Part shown: positions 1 to 12,200 of the stretch, piece after piece
Layout: every line of letters starts with the position of its first letter
How positions within the stretch are numbered: the stretch's first letter is position 1
Source of the DNA: CAMCHP01 sp036835325
GTDB lineage: Bacteria; Bacteroidota; Bacteroidia; Flavobacteriales_D; Sanyastnellaceae
Assembly (NCBI GenBank): GCA_036835325.1
Contig: DAITMF010000040.1
Coordinates: 1 to 29,095 of the forward strand
DNA length: 29,095 bases
Direction: 5' to 3'
The notes under the pieces: generated by a model
Seen by the model: the letters and a program-made list of their open reading frames with translations, nothing else
What the model was told of the DNA's origin: nothing
Databases searched by the model: none
Position numbers and translations under genes: made by a program

Positions 1-12
1 GAAGAACAAGTC

Positions 13-51
13 AAGCGGAAGACGCACCTGATGCACAGGGGTCTTCCGCTT
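13..51 (-). terminator. Hairpin downstream of the OmpA-family gene, possible terminator
   Basis: Positions 13-23 (AAGCGGAAGAC) pair perfectly with 41-51, and an inner CCTG/CAGG stem (27-30 with 36-39) closes the loop. It lies about 40-75 bases past the stop codon of the OmpA-family gene, so it probably ends the surface-module operon. Neither side has a clean T-run (plus side ACTATTTTGTT, minus side ACTTGTTCTTC). It could act in either direction or serve a gene outside the window. Confidence 0.5.
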
Positions 52-88
52 CACTATTTTGTTAAGTTGGCAGGTTTTTTTCGAAGGC

Positions 89-2260
89 CTACATTTCAAG
101 AATGCGGAATTCTGTTCTCCGGTTTAGTTGGTGCTCAGCCTCCGTGCATTCTACCCCATTGCCACATTTGTTCAACAGTTGCGTCTCGCCGAATCCTTTG
201 GCCGTGAGGCGATTGGCGTTGATTCCTTTCTTGATTAAGTAAGCAATGGCGGCATCGGCGCGGCGCTGCGAAAGGCGCATGTTGTAAGGGTCGCTGCCGC
301 GTGCATCGGTGTGTGACCGAAGTTCAATGCGCATCTTGGGGTTTTCATTCAAGAACTTCACCAAACGATCGAGTTCGCGGGCGGCATCTTGGCGGATGTC
401 GTGCTTGTCGTAATCGTAGTAAATGTTGTCGAGGCGCACCACAGTTCCGGTTTCAAACGAGAACAAGCGCAAATCGGAGTTGATGACCGTTGGCAGTTTG
501 CCGCGGGTATCCAATTCAATGGTTTGCGGCGGGTAGCCATCTCCGAATGCCTCTACGATGTATTGCTGTTCGGGGTCGAGACCGAAATGGTACATGCCGG
601 TTTCGTCGACCACGAGTTGCTGGAGGATGTCACCTTCAAGCGACTTCAGTAGCACGGTTGCTCCTTCGGCCGGTCGGCCATCGTTGGCATAGAGCACGCG
701 GCCTTCGGCGGCGTATTCGTATGCGGTAAGCGGCAGGTCAACGCGGTCGAGGAAACCACTTTTATCACTGCTGTTGACCTTTACTTCTTTTTGGAAGTAT
801 CCGTTCTTCACGCCAATGATGACGTAGCTTTCGTCGTAGTCAACATCGAAGCTGTAGCGGCCTTCTTTGTCGGTATTGGCTACCACTTCGATTACCGTTT
901 GGTTCATTTTATCTTTCAGGAGGATGGTGGCATTCGGAATGGCACTCCCCGTGGCGAGGTCGAAGATTTTACCGCTCACGCGCACCTTATCGGCTTTGTT
1001 AATGCGGAAGGCGTAGATATCGTCATCTCCGGGTCCTCCGGGTCGGTTGCTTGAGAAAAAGCCCCGCATCCCTTCCGGGTAGGTAATCAAGCCAAAGTCG
1101 TCAAATGAACTGTTCACAGGGTAGCCGAAATTGCGCACAGGAACGTCATCGTCATCCAAACGGGTGTAGAACAAATCGAGTCCGCCCAAGCCGGGATGCC
1201 AATCTGACGAGAAGTAAAAACTGCCTTTTGCATCAAGGAAAGGGAACATTTCATTTCCCTGGGTATTGATTTTTGGGCCGAGGTTCACGGGGTCAGACCA
1301 GAAGTCTAGGTTGCGGTACGACACGTAGATGTCGGTTCCGCCGTAGCCTCCGGGCATGTCGCTGGCGAAGTACATGGCTTTTCCGTCTGGCGAAATAACG
1401 GGGTGCCCGACTGAGAATTCGGGGTCGTTAAAGGGGAATGACTTCAACGAGCCAACGATTTTTTCACCGTCGTACTTGGCATAGTAAATGCCGAGGTTGA
1501 GTTTACCGCTGTCGTCGTCGTCGCGCTTGCCTTTGAAGTAGTTGTTGCGCGTGAAGTACATGATTTTCTGCTGCTCATCGAAGGTCACTGTACCTTCATG
1601 AAAGCGGCTATTGGTTTTGTTTTTGAGCACTTTGGGTGCGGCCAGCATAGAGTCTGGCGTGATTTCTGCACTGAAGAGGTTGAGGTACGATTGGTCGGTC
1701 CAGGCGTAGGTTTTGCGCTTGCCTTTGCCTTGCTTGCGTGCACTTGAGAAAATGAGTCCGTTTTCGCTGAACGCGGGTGCGAAATCTGACTGTTCGGAGT
1801 TGATTTCGGTCAAACGGATGTCAAAACGCGCAGAGTCACGAAGAATACGCATCGCCCAATCGTTGTCGGTGTAGCCGAGCAAATAAGGGTCAGGATTCAG
1901 TGTGAGGTAGCGTTCGTACACGACAACGGCATCGTCGTATTTCTTGTTCGCTTTGAGCACGTAAGCATAGTTGAGCAGGTCATCGGCGCCCACTTCGCTG
2001 TGCTTCGACAGGATGGCAAAATGCGATTCAGCCGTTTCAAACTGGTCAACGCGCATGCGCGATTCGCCTGCTCTGCGCAAGGCCAGGAGGTCTTCGGGGT
2101 GCTTCTTCAAGATGTCTTCGTAAATCGAAGCGGCCTTTTTGTAATTAAAGGTGTTGAAGTGCTGATCGGCCAGTTTGTGCTTCTGCTTTTGAGCAGCAAC
2201 GCTACCGGCCAGCAAAACAGCGACCAAAAGAAGCATGAAAAGTCGGATATGGCGAGTCAT
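89..2260 (-). CDS. OmpA-family outer-membrane/peptidoglycan-linking protein with TPR, PD40 and CarboxypepD-like domains (PorE-like)
   Basis: This 723-residue exported protein probably ties an outer-membrane surface complex to peptidoglycan. A signal peptide ends near AAQ (residues 22-24). TPR-like helices follow (about 28-120). PD40/TolB-like blade motifs of the form PDG..(Y/F)F(S/A)S with GG.DIY lie at about 160-420, a carboxypeptidase-regulatory-like beta-sandwich begins near 428, and an OmpA domain occupies about 615-723. The OmpA domain keeps the peptidoglycan-binding signature HTDARGSDPYNMRLSQRRA. This order matches the Bacteroidota family that includes T9SS PorE and many OmpA proteins next to PorP/SprF genes. 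It starts 19 bases after the PorP/SprF stop codon and is the last gene of a three-gene minus-strand operon, which implies work with that protein and the giant substrate upstream. Whether it is the core PorE or a paralogue dedicated to this module cannot be decided from the window. Confidence 0.9.
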   Translation of the reverse strand: MTRHIRLFMLLLVAVLLAGSVAAQKQKHKLADQHFNTFNYKKAASIYEDILKKHPEDLLALRRAGESRMRVDQFETAESHFAILSKHSEVGADDLLNYAYVLKANKKYDDAVVVYERYLTLNPDPYLLGYTDNDWAMRILRDSARFDIRLTEINSEQSDFAPAFSENGLIFSSARKQGKGKRKTYAWTDQSYLNLFSAEITPDSMLAAPKVLKNKTNSRFHEGTVTFDEQQKIMYFTRNNYFKGKRDDDDSGKLNLGIYYAKYDGEKIVGSLKSFPFNDPEFSVGHPVISPDGKAMYFASDMPGGYGGTDIYVSYRNLDFWSDPVNLGPKINTQGNEMFPFLDAKGSFYFSSDWHPGLGGLDLFYTRLDDDDVPVRNFGYPVNSSFDDFGLITYPEGMRGFFSSNRPGGPGDDDIYAFRINKADKVRVSGKIFDLATGSAIPNATILLKDKMNQTVIEVVANTDKEGRYSFDVDYDESYVIIGVKNGYFQKEVKVNSSDKSGFLDRVDLPLTAYEYAAEGRVLYANDGRPAEGATVLLKSLEGDILQQLVVDETGMYHFGLDPEQQYIVEAFGDGYPPQTIELDTRGKLPTVINSDLRLFSFETGTVVRLDNIYYDYDKHDIRQDAARELDRLVKFLNENPKMRIELRSHTDARGSDPYNMRLSQRRADAAIAYLIKKGINANRLTAKGFGETQLLNKCGNGVECTEAEHQLNRRTEFRILEM

Positions 2261-2279
2261 ATTGCGTTTGGTAGGATGG

Positions 2280-3203
2280 TTAGAAAAAGCGGGGTGATAC
2301 TTCAGCTCCCGGACTGCGGCCTATGTCGAGGCCGAGCATGATTTCGTGGCTTCCGCTTGAGTACGCGCGAATGTCGTTGACCGTGAAGTCGTAGGCATAC
2401 CCAACGCGAAGTTTATTGTTGATGACGTACTGAAACAGCATACCCACAGATTCTTGGTACCGGTACATGGCCCCTGCCCAGAAGCGCTGGTAGAAGAGGA
2501 AGTTGCCTGTAACGTCGAACGATGGTGGTGCGCCGTTCACGAGGCGAATCATCGTAGCCGGCTTGAATTGGATGTAATTGTTCACGTCAATCAAAAAGCC
2601 GGCCGTGAGGAAAAGGTGGCGCCGCTCGCGGTTGTCGTTCAAGCTGGGCAAGCTGGCGTCGGTCAGTTTGTTGTTCAGCAAACGCGGCATACTTACGCCC
2701 ACATAATGTTTCTCAGAGTACCACAACATTCCCGCGCCGAAGTTCGGCATGGTGCGGTTGCTGATGTTTTGCTGAAATACGGGGTCATTGCCATCAACGG
2801 GGTTGAGGTCGAGCAAGTTGGCCTGCAGCAGGTTGATGCCGGCTTTGAGTCCGAACGCCAGTTTGCTGCGGTCAAAGAAGATGCGGTAGCTCACGTCGCC
2901 GTGCAATCCGGTGGTGCGAATTACGCTGTGCGAGTCGTTGATGATGCTGCCACCTACGCTGATGCTTTCACGACGCAGCGGGGCATGCAGGGTTACCGTT
3001 TGCGTGCGTGGTGCACCGTCAAATTCAACCCACTGGTGGCGGTAAATCGCGTTGGCGGTCATCACGTCAGCGCTTCCGGCGTAGGCCGGGTTCACGGTGA
3101 GCATGTTGAACATGTACTGCGAGTACATGGGATCTTGCTGGGCTTTTGCGCCTGCGGCGGATGCCAACAAGAGAGTTGCGAGGATATATCGAAACATTTT
3201 CAT
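2280..3203 (-). CDS. PorP/SprF family type IX secretion membrane protein
   Basis: A 307-residue outer-membrane beta-barrel with a signal peptide ending near AKAQ (residues 19-22). Right after it comes the family hallmark QDPMYSQYMFNMLTVNPAYA, followed by alternating amphipathic strands to the C-terminus. PorP/SprF proteins are T9SS components; SprF of Flavobacterium johnsoniae is needed to deliver the SprB adhesin, and paralogues usually sit beside genes for substrates with gliding-motility-type (type B) CTDs. Here it starts 8 bases after the stop codon of the giant protein, which carries exactly that CTD, so the most likely role is export or surface attachment of that neighbour. A second in-frame ATG two codons downstream could be the true start with little effect on the signal peptide. 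Confidence 0.95.
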   Translation of the reverse strand: MKMFRYILATLLLASAAGAKAQQDPMYSQYMFNMLTVNPAYAGSADVMTANAIYRHQWVEFDGAPRTQTVTLHAPLRRESISVGGSIINDSHSVIRTTGLHGDVSYRIFFDRSKLAFGLKAGINLLQANLLDLNPVDGNDPVFQQNISNRTMPNFGAGMLWYSEKHYVGVSMPRLLNNKLTDASLPSLNDNRERRHLFLTAGFLIDVNNYIQFKPATMIRLVNGAPPSFDVTGNFLFYQRFWAGAMYRYQESVGMLFQYVINNKLRVGYAYDFTVNDIRAYSSGSHEIMLGLDIGRSPGAEVSPRFF

Positions 3204-3211
3204 GGTCGTAA

Positions 3212-6200
3212 TCAGCGTTTGAGGTAGATGTATCCGGTGAATACGGGGATGTTTGGTTCACCCAAATCAAGGATGTAGTAGTAGGTGCTCGATGGAAGCT
3301 CTTCGCCGAACGTTGCCGGATGGATTGATCGTCCGTCCCAATCGTTGCGGTAAGGGGCCGCCTGGAATACCTCTACGCCCCATCGGTTGAAAATCTTGAT
3401 GATGTTGTTGGGGTACTTGTACAGGTTCGGTACTTCAAAGAAGTCGTTGATGCCGTCGTTGTTGGGCGAGAAGGCATCCGGTATGTCAATCGTCAAGCAA
3501 TCAAGAAGGGTGTAGCTTGCGGTATCAGCGGTGGTGCCGCATGGCCCGTTGTCGACCGTCCAAATCAGTTCACTTACAACATCCACCAGAGGTGAAGAAA
3601 TGCTGCCAAGACTCCAAACAGTGGCGTTCGGGTCGTTCAGGTCGCTGATCTCAATCGGGCCGCTCAGGACGGTCCATTCTCCGGCTGCAGGGAATTCAAC
3701 ATCACTGCCGGGCAGGTTGAAGATGATGAAGTCGTCTTCACAGATTTCGAGGTCAGTACCGGCAAAGGCTGACGGCAATTCGGGGTTGTACACGGTGATG
3801 GTCACTTCATCGCTTGATGTGCCGCACTCGCCGTTGTCAACGGTCCACACGAAGGTATTGGTGCCCAATTGCAGGTTGCTGATGTAGGTGGCTTCGTTGT
3901 TGACGTTTTCAAAGTCGGCGCCGCCTTCGAGGATGGTCCAAACACCTGTGGCAGTGTTGCCAATGGTTTCGCTTCCTTGGAGTTGGAGTTCGAAAGGAAT
4001 TCCGCACAGCGACTGGTCTAGACCGGCATCGGCTTGTGCAACGTTGATGTCGTTAACAAACACCCAAACCGTATCGGATGTGATGGCGTTTGCACACACA
4101 CCGTTGGAGAGGGTCCATACGAACACGTTGGTGCCGAGACCGAGGTTGGTTACCGTGGTGTTGTGCACGCTCGGGTTGCCAATGGTGGCCGAGCCTGAAA
4201 TGAGCGTCCACTGGCCGGTTGCTGGCTGAAGCGGTGCGTTGCCCTCAAGCTGAGTGCCTCCGAAAGGTGCGCAGAATGACTGGTCAGCGCCGGCGTCGGC
4301 GTTTGGCGAGTCGGGGTTGTAGACTGTAATGGTCACCAAGGCTTCAGTGGGCTCTCCACAGGGGCCGTTGTTAACGGCCCAGCGAAGAACGGTAACGCCA
4401 ATTGGCAGGTTGCTGACGGTTGTGTTCGGGTCGTTCGGGTTGGCAATGCTACCGCTTCCTGATAGAATTGACCAGGTGCCGACGGCAGGGAAGATGGGCG
4501 CATCGGCGTTCATCACCACGGTGTCGTCAGGCGCACAGAGGTCTTGGTTCTCACCGGCAGAGGCGGGCTCTTGGCTTCCGTCAAACACAGTAATGGTTAC
4601 GAAGTCAAAGCTGTTGTTGTTGGTGCAAGGGCCGTTGTAGATGGTCCATTGCAGAATGTGTTCTCCTACAGTCAATCCACTCAGTACAGCGTTCGGGTCA
4701 TTGGGGTCAGAAACGCTTCCTCCGCCTTGAATAACCGTCCATGTGCCGGTTGAAGGCACATCGGGCACGGCAGCAGCGAGCACAACTGAACCGTCAGGCG
4801 TACAGATGGCCTGGTTGGGTCCGGCATCCGCTTCAGCGGCATCCTCAGAGAAGACTAAAATCGTCACGGTGTCGCTGGTGGTGCTGTCTTCGCACTCTCC
4901 GTTGGTGATGGTCCACTGGAAGGTATTGATGCCAACAGCAAGGTCTGCGACGGGAGAATTTGGGTCATTCGGACTGAGCACGGTGCCTGAGCCTTCGATG
5001 AGCACCCATTCGCCTACAGCAGGGAATACGGCGTCATTGGCCGAGAGCAGGGTGCCGTTTACGGGGAGGCAGAGCTCTTGGTCTTCGCCGGCGTTGGCAG
5101 GCTCTTGAAGGTTGTCGAAGATGAACACTGAAACGGTATCGTTGCTGAGCGCGAGTTCACATGAGCCGTTGTACACGGTCCAGATGAAGACGTTTTCGCC
5201 CACGGTTAGGCCGCTAACGGTTGTTGTTTCGGTGAACGGAGAGTCAATGGTGCCGTTGCCGTCAAGCAACTCCCATGTACCGGTGTTCGGGCTGTTGAGC
5301 GGCGAAGCGGTAAGGGTAGTTGTAGAAGTAGGTGCGCAGAAGGCTTGATCATCGCCTGCAAAGGCGGGTTCGATGCCTTCTTCAAAGACGTAAATCGTCA
5401 CAAGATCGCTGCTGTTTCCGGCGGTACAAGGCGCGTTGTTGATGGTCCACTGGAACACGTTTTCACCGAGTTCGAGGCCGCTTACCAAGCTGTTGGGGTT
5501 ATTGGGCTCAGCAATCACGCCGCTACCTGAAACAAGCTCCCAGGTTCCGAAGGCCGGGAAAATTGCTGCCGTTGCCTGGAGGAGCGTGGTTGACACGGGC
5601 AAGCAGAGCTCTTGGTCTTGACCGGCGACTGCATTGGGGTGGTTTTCGTCGTAGATGAAGATCGAGACGCAATCGGTTGTGGGTTCTTCGCACGGGCCGT
5701 TGTAGATCGTCCAGCAGAACACGTTTTCACCGATAGTCAAACCACTGAGCAGGGTATTGGGGTCATTCGGGTTGGCGATGGTACCCATGCCGCCTTCGAG
5801 CGTCCAAGTGCCGGTGCCTGGTGTGGCAGGGGTGTTGCCATTGAGAATGGTTGTGCTTGTTGGGGTGCAGAAGAACTGGTCTTCTCCTGCGCTGGCCTCC
5901 GGCGCTGATGGGTCGAAGATGCGTACCACGACTTCATCGCTGCTCAAGCCGCAAGGGCCGTTGTTGATCGTCCACACCAATACGTTTTCGCCTACGCTGA
6001 GGCCTGACACTGCGGTGTTCGGGTCGTTGGCATCGGCGAAGGTGGCTGTGCCGCTGCTCACGCTCCATGTTCCAACCGCGGCAGCCGTTGTGGCATTTGC
6101 GTTGAGCACGGTTTCAGTGATGGGCAAGCAGAACTCTTGATCTTGATCGGCATCGGCATCTTGTGAATCGAATTCGAAGAGCGAAATGGTGACCAAATCG

Positions 6201-9200
6201 GTGGTAACACCGGGTTCGCACACGCCGTTGTCTACCGTCCACATTAGCACGTTTACGCCGGGCTCTATGTTAATGAAGGGAGAGTTCGGGTTGTTGACAT
6301 TCACGATGGTGCCACCGCCTTGGATGAGCGTCCAGAATCCGGTTGCGGGGTATCCGGCGGCATTGGCAGTCAGCACGGTGGCTTCTTGCGGAGTACACAA
6401 GGCTTGGTCGTTCCCTGCATCTGCCGCACTTTGAAGGCGGTCAAACACGGTGATGGTAACGAAGTCTGATGAACCGCTTCCCGGACATGGGCCGTTGTAG
6501 ATGGTCCATTCAAAGACGTTGTCTCCGATGCCCAAATTGGTGACTTCGGTTGACGGGTCGTTGGGGTCAACGATGGTGCCAGAACCGCTCACGAGCGTCC
6601 ATGTACCTACACCCGGGAACGCAGGTGCATTTCCTTCAAGTGTTGTTGAAACGATGGGCGTGCAAAGGGTTTGGTCATCTCCGGCCTCGGCCACAGCGGC
6701 GTTCGGGTCAAACACAAAGATGGTGACGGTATCTGAGGTGACGCCATTGGCGCACGGGCCGTTGTCAACCGTCCATTCGAACACGTTGGCTCCGATGGCG
6801 AGGTTGCTCACAGTAGAGTTGGGGTTGTTGGGGCTGGCGATGTCACCTGAACCGCTTACGAGCGTCCATGTACCACCGGCAGGCAACTGTGGGGTATTTC
6901 CTTCGAGCAGGGTGCTGAGGCTGGGCAAACAAAGCTCTTGATCTGCACCTGCGACGGCATCTTCATTGAATGCGTTGAACACGAAGATGGTCACGAAGTC
7001 TTGGGTAAAGCTGCCGCATGGCCCGTTGACGATTCTCCAGCGGAAGATGTTCTCGCCCGGGGCGAGGTTGGTCACGAAAGTATTCGGGTCATTGGGGTTG
7101 GCAATGGTGCCAGAGCCGCTGATGAGCGTCCACGTTCCTTGGGCCGGGAAAGTGGCCGCGTTGCCATTGAGCTGCACGCTGTTCAATGGTGTGCACCACT
7201 GTTGGTCGTCTCCGGCATTGGCGGCTGTTTGGTTTTCATCGAAGATGAAGATGCTCACTTGGTCAGAGGTGACGCCGTTTGCACAGGGGCCGTTGTCAAC
7301 CGTCCATTGGAAGATGTTTTCACCCACCGGTAGGTTCGATACCGTTGTGGTCGAACTTGATGGGTTGGCAATGGTTCCGCCGCCTGAAACAAGTGTCCAC
7401 TGTCCGGTAGCTGCACCATTCAACGGCGTTGCTGTGAGCGTAGCCGAGGTGTTCGGGGTGCAGAACTCTTGGTCATTGCCGGCGAAGGCATCGGCCAAAT
7501 CGACGTTGAAAAGGAAGATGGTCACCGTATCGGTGCGGTCAGCCACGTCAAGGCAATTGCCGTTGAAGAGGGTCCACACGAAGATGTTTTCACCCAAACC
7601 GAGGTTTTCTACGGCAGTGTTCGGGTTGTTTGGGTTGATGATGTCACCGTTGCCCTGAATGAGCGTCCATGTGCCGATGGCCGGCGCTGAAACACCTGTT
7701 GCATTCAAGGTTGTGAAATCGGTTGGGGTGCACAGTTCTTGGTCGGTGCCGGCGTTGGCCACCGGGATGCTGCTATCGTACACAACCACGTTCACGAGGT
7801 CTGCTTGGGTGCCGCAGGTGGCGTAGTCAAGCGTCCAAGCGAAGGTGTTGATGCCCACGCCGAGGTTGCTCACGGTGGTGTTGGGGTCGTTAACGTTGGC
7901 AATGCTACCTGTTCCGCTCACGAGGGTCCAGGTTCCTACACCGGGATCAACGGCCGGAGACGCATTCAGCTGTACGCTGTTGTTAGGGGTACACAAGCTG
8001 AAATCAGTGCCTGCGTTGGCTTGGGGGGCTCCCCCGTCGAAGACGAAAATGCTCACCTGATCGGAGGTGTTTCCGCAGGGGCCGTTGTTGATGGTCCATT
8101 GGAAAATGTTTTCACCAATGGCGAGGTTTTCAATGGGGGACGTGGGGCTGCTCGGGTTCACGATGTCGCCTGAGCCGCTCACGAGCGTCCAGATACCCGT
8201 ACCCGGAATTTGCGGGGTGTTTCCTGCAAGAACGGTGAAGTTTTCAGGGGTGCAGAGGTTTTGGTCTTCGCCGGCCTGCGCAACAGGAGCTGTTGCCGAG
8301 AACACCGAGAGGGTCACTTGGTCATTGGTTGTTCCACCGCACACGCCATTGGTGATTGTCCATTGGAATACGTTGTTTCCAACACCCAATCCGCTAACGG
8401 TCGTGGTTGGGTTTGACGGGTTGGCGATGATGCCGGTGCCCGAAATAAGTGTCCATTGACCGGTTGCAGGTGCCACAGGGCTGTTGCCGCTGAGGGCTAC
8501 AACTCCGGCAGGTTGACAAAACTGGAGGTCGCCTCCCGCGTTTGCGGCCGGTGCGTTGGTATCGTATATGCGGATGGTTACTTGGTCAGTACTTGTTGGC
8601 GGAGTGCAAGGGCCGTTTTCGATCGTCCATTGAAGCACAACGGTGCCCACACCCAATCCGCTAACGGTGGTGTTTGGGTTCGTGGGCTGGTCAATGGTGG
8701 CCGAGCCCGAAATGAGCGTCCAAAAGCCTGTTGCGGGAGCCACTGCGGCATTTCCACTGAGTGCTACACTGCTTTGTGGCGTGCACAGCTCGATGTCAGC
8801 GCCGGCATTGGCATCGGCTTGGTCGTTGTTGAATACGGTAATGACGACTTGGTCGGTCAATGGTGATCCGGAGCACGGACCGTTGCTTATGCTCCACTGG
8901 AACACGTTTTCACCCAATCCGAGGCCGGTGATGGCTGTTGTTGGGTTGGATGGATTCACGATGTTTCCGCTGCCTGAAACCAAGGTCCATTGCCCGGTAG
9001 CAGGGAAAATCGGCGCGGTTCCGTTCATGGTTGCTGAGGTCACCGGGGTGCACAGTTGCTGGTCAGGACCGGCGGTGATGGTTTGTGCATTGCTGAACAC
9101 GGTGATGCTCACAAGGTCGTTGGTTGACGCCGGTGCACACGGGCCGTTGGTAACTGTCCAGCGGAAGGTGTTCACACCCACGCTCAAGCCGCTTACGGTT

Positions 9201-12200
9201 GTTGTTGGGCTGGTCGCGTTGGCGAACACACCGGTTCCAGAGACCACTGTCCAAGTGCCAATAGCGGGGAATACGGCCTGCGTTGCGGCAAGGTCAGTTG
9301 ATGTCTGGGGCAAACACAATTGCTGGTCAGGACCCGCATTCGCTGCAGGAGCCGTGCTATCAAATACGGTTATGCTGACTTGGTCGTTTGTAAAGCCTGA
9401 ACACGCGCCGTTGTCAACCGTCCATTCAAACACGTTCACACCAACTCCAAGGCCGGTTACTGAGGTGTTGAATGACGTTGGGTTGGTGATGGTTCCTGAG
9501 CCTGAAACGAGGCTCCAAACGCCGCTTGCAGGCGCTTGGGGGTTGTTTCCATTCAGGATAACCGAAGGGGTCGATGAACAAATCACCTGGTCAGGGCCGG
9601 CATTGGCAGGTGACAAGGCTCCTTCATAAACGGTTATGGTGACTTGGTCAGAAGTGGCTACACCGCATGTCCCATTGTTGACGGTGTAGGTAAACACGTT
9701 CACGCCTGTGCCGAGGCCGCTTACGGTTGTATTCGGGTCGTTGGGGTTGGCGATGCTGCCGCTGCCGCTGGTGAGCACCCACGTTCCGGTTGCAGGGAAA
9801 GTCACTGCGTTGCCTGCAAGGTTGGTGGTTGGGTTGTCACTGCACAGGTCTTGGTTAGGACCAGCGTTTGCTGCCGCTTGACCAATGTCGAACACAAAAA
9901 TGCTCACCAAATCTGTGCTAACGCCTTGTGCACAGGAGCCGTTGTTGATGCTCCATTGGAACACGTTTTCGCCTACAGCGAGGTTGGTGATGGTTGTTGT
10001 TGGGGAGGATGGATTGGCGATGTTGCCCGACCCTGAAATCAAGGTCCATTCTCCTGTTCCTGGGAAGATGGCGCTGTTGGCCGCCATGGTTACACTTTGC
10101 GGAACAACGGGGTTAAAGCAAATCGACTGATTCGGACCGGCGTTGGCGACGGGAGCGTTCTCATCAAAGATGAAGATGGTCATTTCGTCGAACTCGACTG
10201 CGCCCGGACACGGGCCGTTGAGAATACTCCAGCGGAACACATTGGCGCCAATGCCCAATCCTGAAATGTTGGCGTTGGGGTTGTTTACATTCGAAATGGT
10301 TCCTGTACCCGAAACGAGGGTCCACTGTCCTACCGCAGGGGCAGTTGGTGCAGTGGCCTGCATGGTATAGGTGCTCGTTGGGGTGCAGAACGATGCGTCG
10401 GGCCCTGCATTGGCAGGTGCGAGATCGTCGTTGAATACGGTAATAGTGACTTGGTCGGTGGTGGGTGCGGCGCAAGGCCCGTTGTTTACCGTCCATAGGA
10501 AGGTGTTAGTACCTAATGACAGGCCTGAAACGAGCGAAGCGGGGTTGCTTGGGTTGAGCACGGTTCCGCCTCCTGAAACCACTGACCACGAACCGGTTGC
10601 CGGGCCGTCAACGGGCTCGGCATCGAGCACAACGTCGGTGATGGAGGCCACGCAGAGTTGCTGGTCTTCACCGGCGTTCGCGGGGGCAAGGTTGTTGTCG
10701 AATACAGTAATGATAACATCGTCAAAGGTGCCGGTAGCCGCACATGGCCCGTTGTCAACCGTCCAACGGAGTACGTTGGTGCCAATGGCGAGGTTTGATA
10801 CAGTGGCTGATGCGTTGTTGGCGTTTGAGAACGTGCCACTGCCTGAGACGAGGCTCCACGTGCCAAAGCCTGGGCCATTGGGTTCAATGGCACTGAGCAC
10901 AGTTGATGTTGCAGGGGTGCACAGTTCCTGGTCTCCGCCTGCGCTGGCGTTGGCTACGCTGGCATCGTAAAGTGTAATAATGACGGTGTCAGTGAGCGTG
11001 CCGCACGGGCCGTTGTCGATGGTCCACTGAAACACGTTTTCACCAATAGAAAGCCCAGAAACGGTTGTTTCACGCGCTGCGGCGTTGGCAAATGTGCCTG
11101 TTCCTGATACAACTGACCATGTTCCTGATGCCGGGAAGATGGGTGGGTTACCGCTGAGGCTAGCACTTGTAAAGCCATCAGAACAGAATTCTTGGTCGAC
11201 TCCGGCGTTCGCAGCCGGGTGATTGACGTCGAACACGAAAATGTTCATTTGGTCAGAGGTGTTACCTCCCGGACACGGCCCGTTGTTGAGGTTCCACGCT
11301 AAGATGTTCTGGCCAATTGGAAGGTTGGTAGCTGTGGCGTTGGGGTTGTTGATGTTGAAAATGGTAGCGCCCCCTGCGGTTACTGTCCAGGTGCCAATGG
11401 CGGTGTTTCCGGGGTTGTTGCCCTGAAGCACATAGGTGTTGTTGTCAGAGCAGAGTTCTGCATCTGCTCCGGCGTTGGCCGGTGGTGGTGTACCGTCGTA
11501 CACAATGATTTGTGTGAAGTCGAAGTTTTCTTGGCAGCCGTAGTCTTGCATCCACCGGAAGGTGTTCACACCCATTCCCAAACCGGTTACAGCAGTCGTG
11601 GGTGAATTTGGGTTGGTGATGGTTCCGGCTCCTGAGATCAATGTCCAGGTTCCGGGCACCATGGGGTCGGGGTTAACCGCAGAGAGGGTGCCGGTGAATA
11701 CTCCACAAAGCTCCTGTGTCGGTCCGGCGTCAATCGGCGTGTCAGGATTGACGACCCTGAACACCACGTCAATGTTTCCGGTGAATCCGAATCGGTTTTC
11801 AACGGTGATGGTGAGGGTGTCACGACCGGCGAAGTTGAACGGTGCTTGGTAGGTGAAGCACGTGTCAAATGGAGAGCTCGGTGGGGTGAGCACCACATTG
11901 CCATTGTTGCCTTCAACATCGATGATGTTGTGATCATCTGCGCAGCTGTAAACAAGCAGGCAGTGGTCAATCGATTGGCCGCTGCAAAGGGTACCGACCG
12001 TGTAAATGGTGGTTGGCAAGAAGGTGACCGGGTCAAGAAACTCATAGGCATCATTGAAGCCAGAGAGGTAGCCGTAAGTTCCTGTTGCGCCGCCGTTACC
12101 GGTTAGGAAACCCGCATGAAAGAAGCCTTCTGACGTTATAATGTTGTTGTTTTGCAGGGCACTGTTGGGCATGGTGATGGCCACCCAGCCCGGCAAGCCA

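Noticed and set aside
89..2260. Calling the OmpA-family protein PorE
   Set aside because: The domain order fits, but many paralogues share it, and the gene sits in a substrate operon, so the symbol would be overstated.
3500..11731. CRISPR-like or satellite DNA array
   Set aside because: The period of about 265 bases is a whole number of codons, the units are diverged, and the reading frame is open throughout; this is a protein repeat.
3531..12106. Many long plus-strand open frames opposite the giant gene (for example 8643-9629, 328 codons, and 6966-7658, 230 codons)
   Set aside because: They are antisense shadows of the repeat array: their own repeats mirror the minus-strand repeats, they lack family features, and the minus-strand frame is continuous with a signal peptide and CTD.
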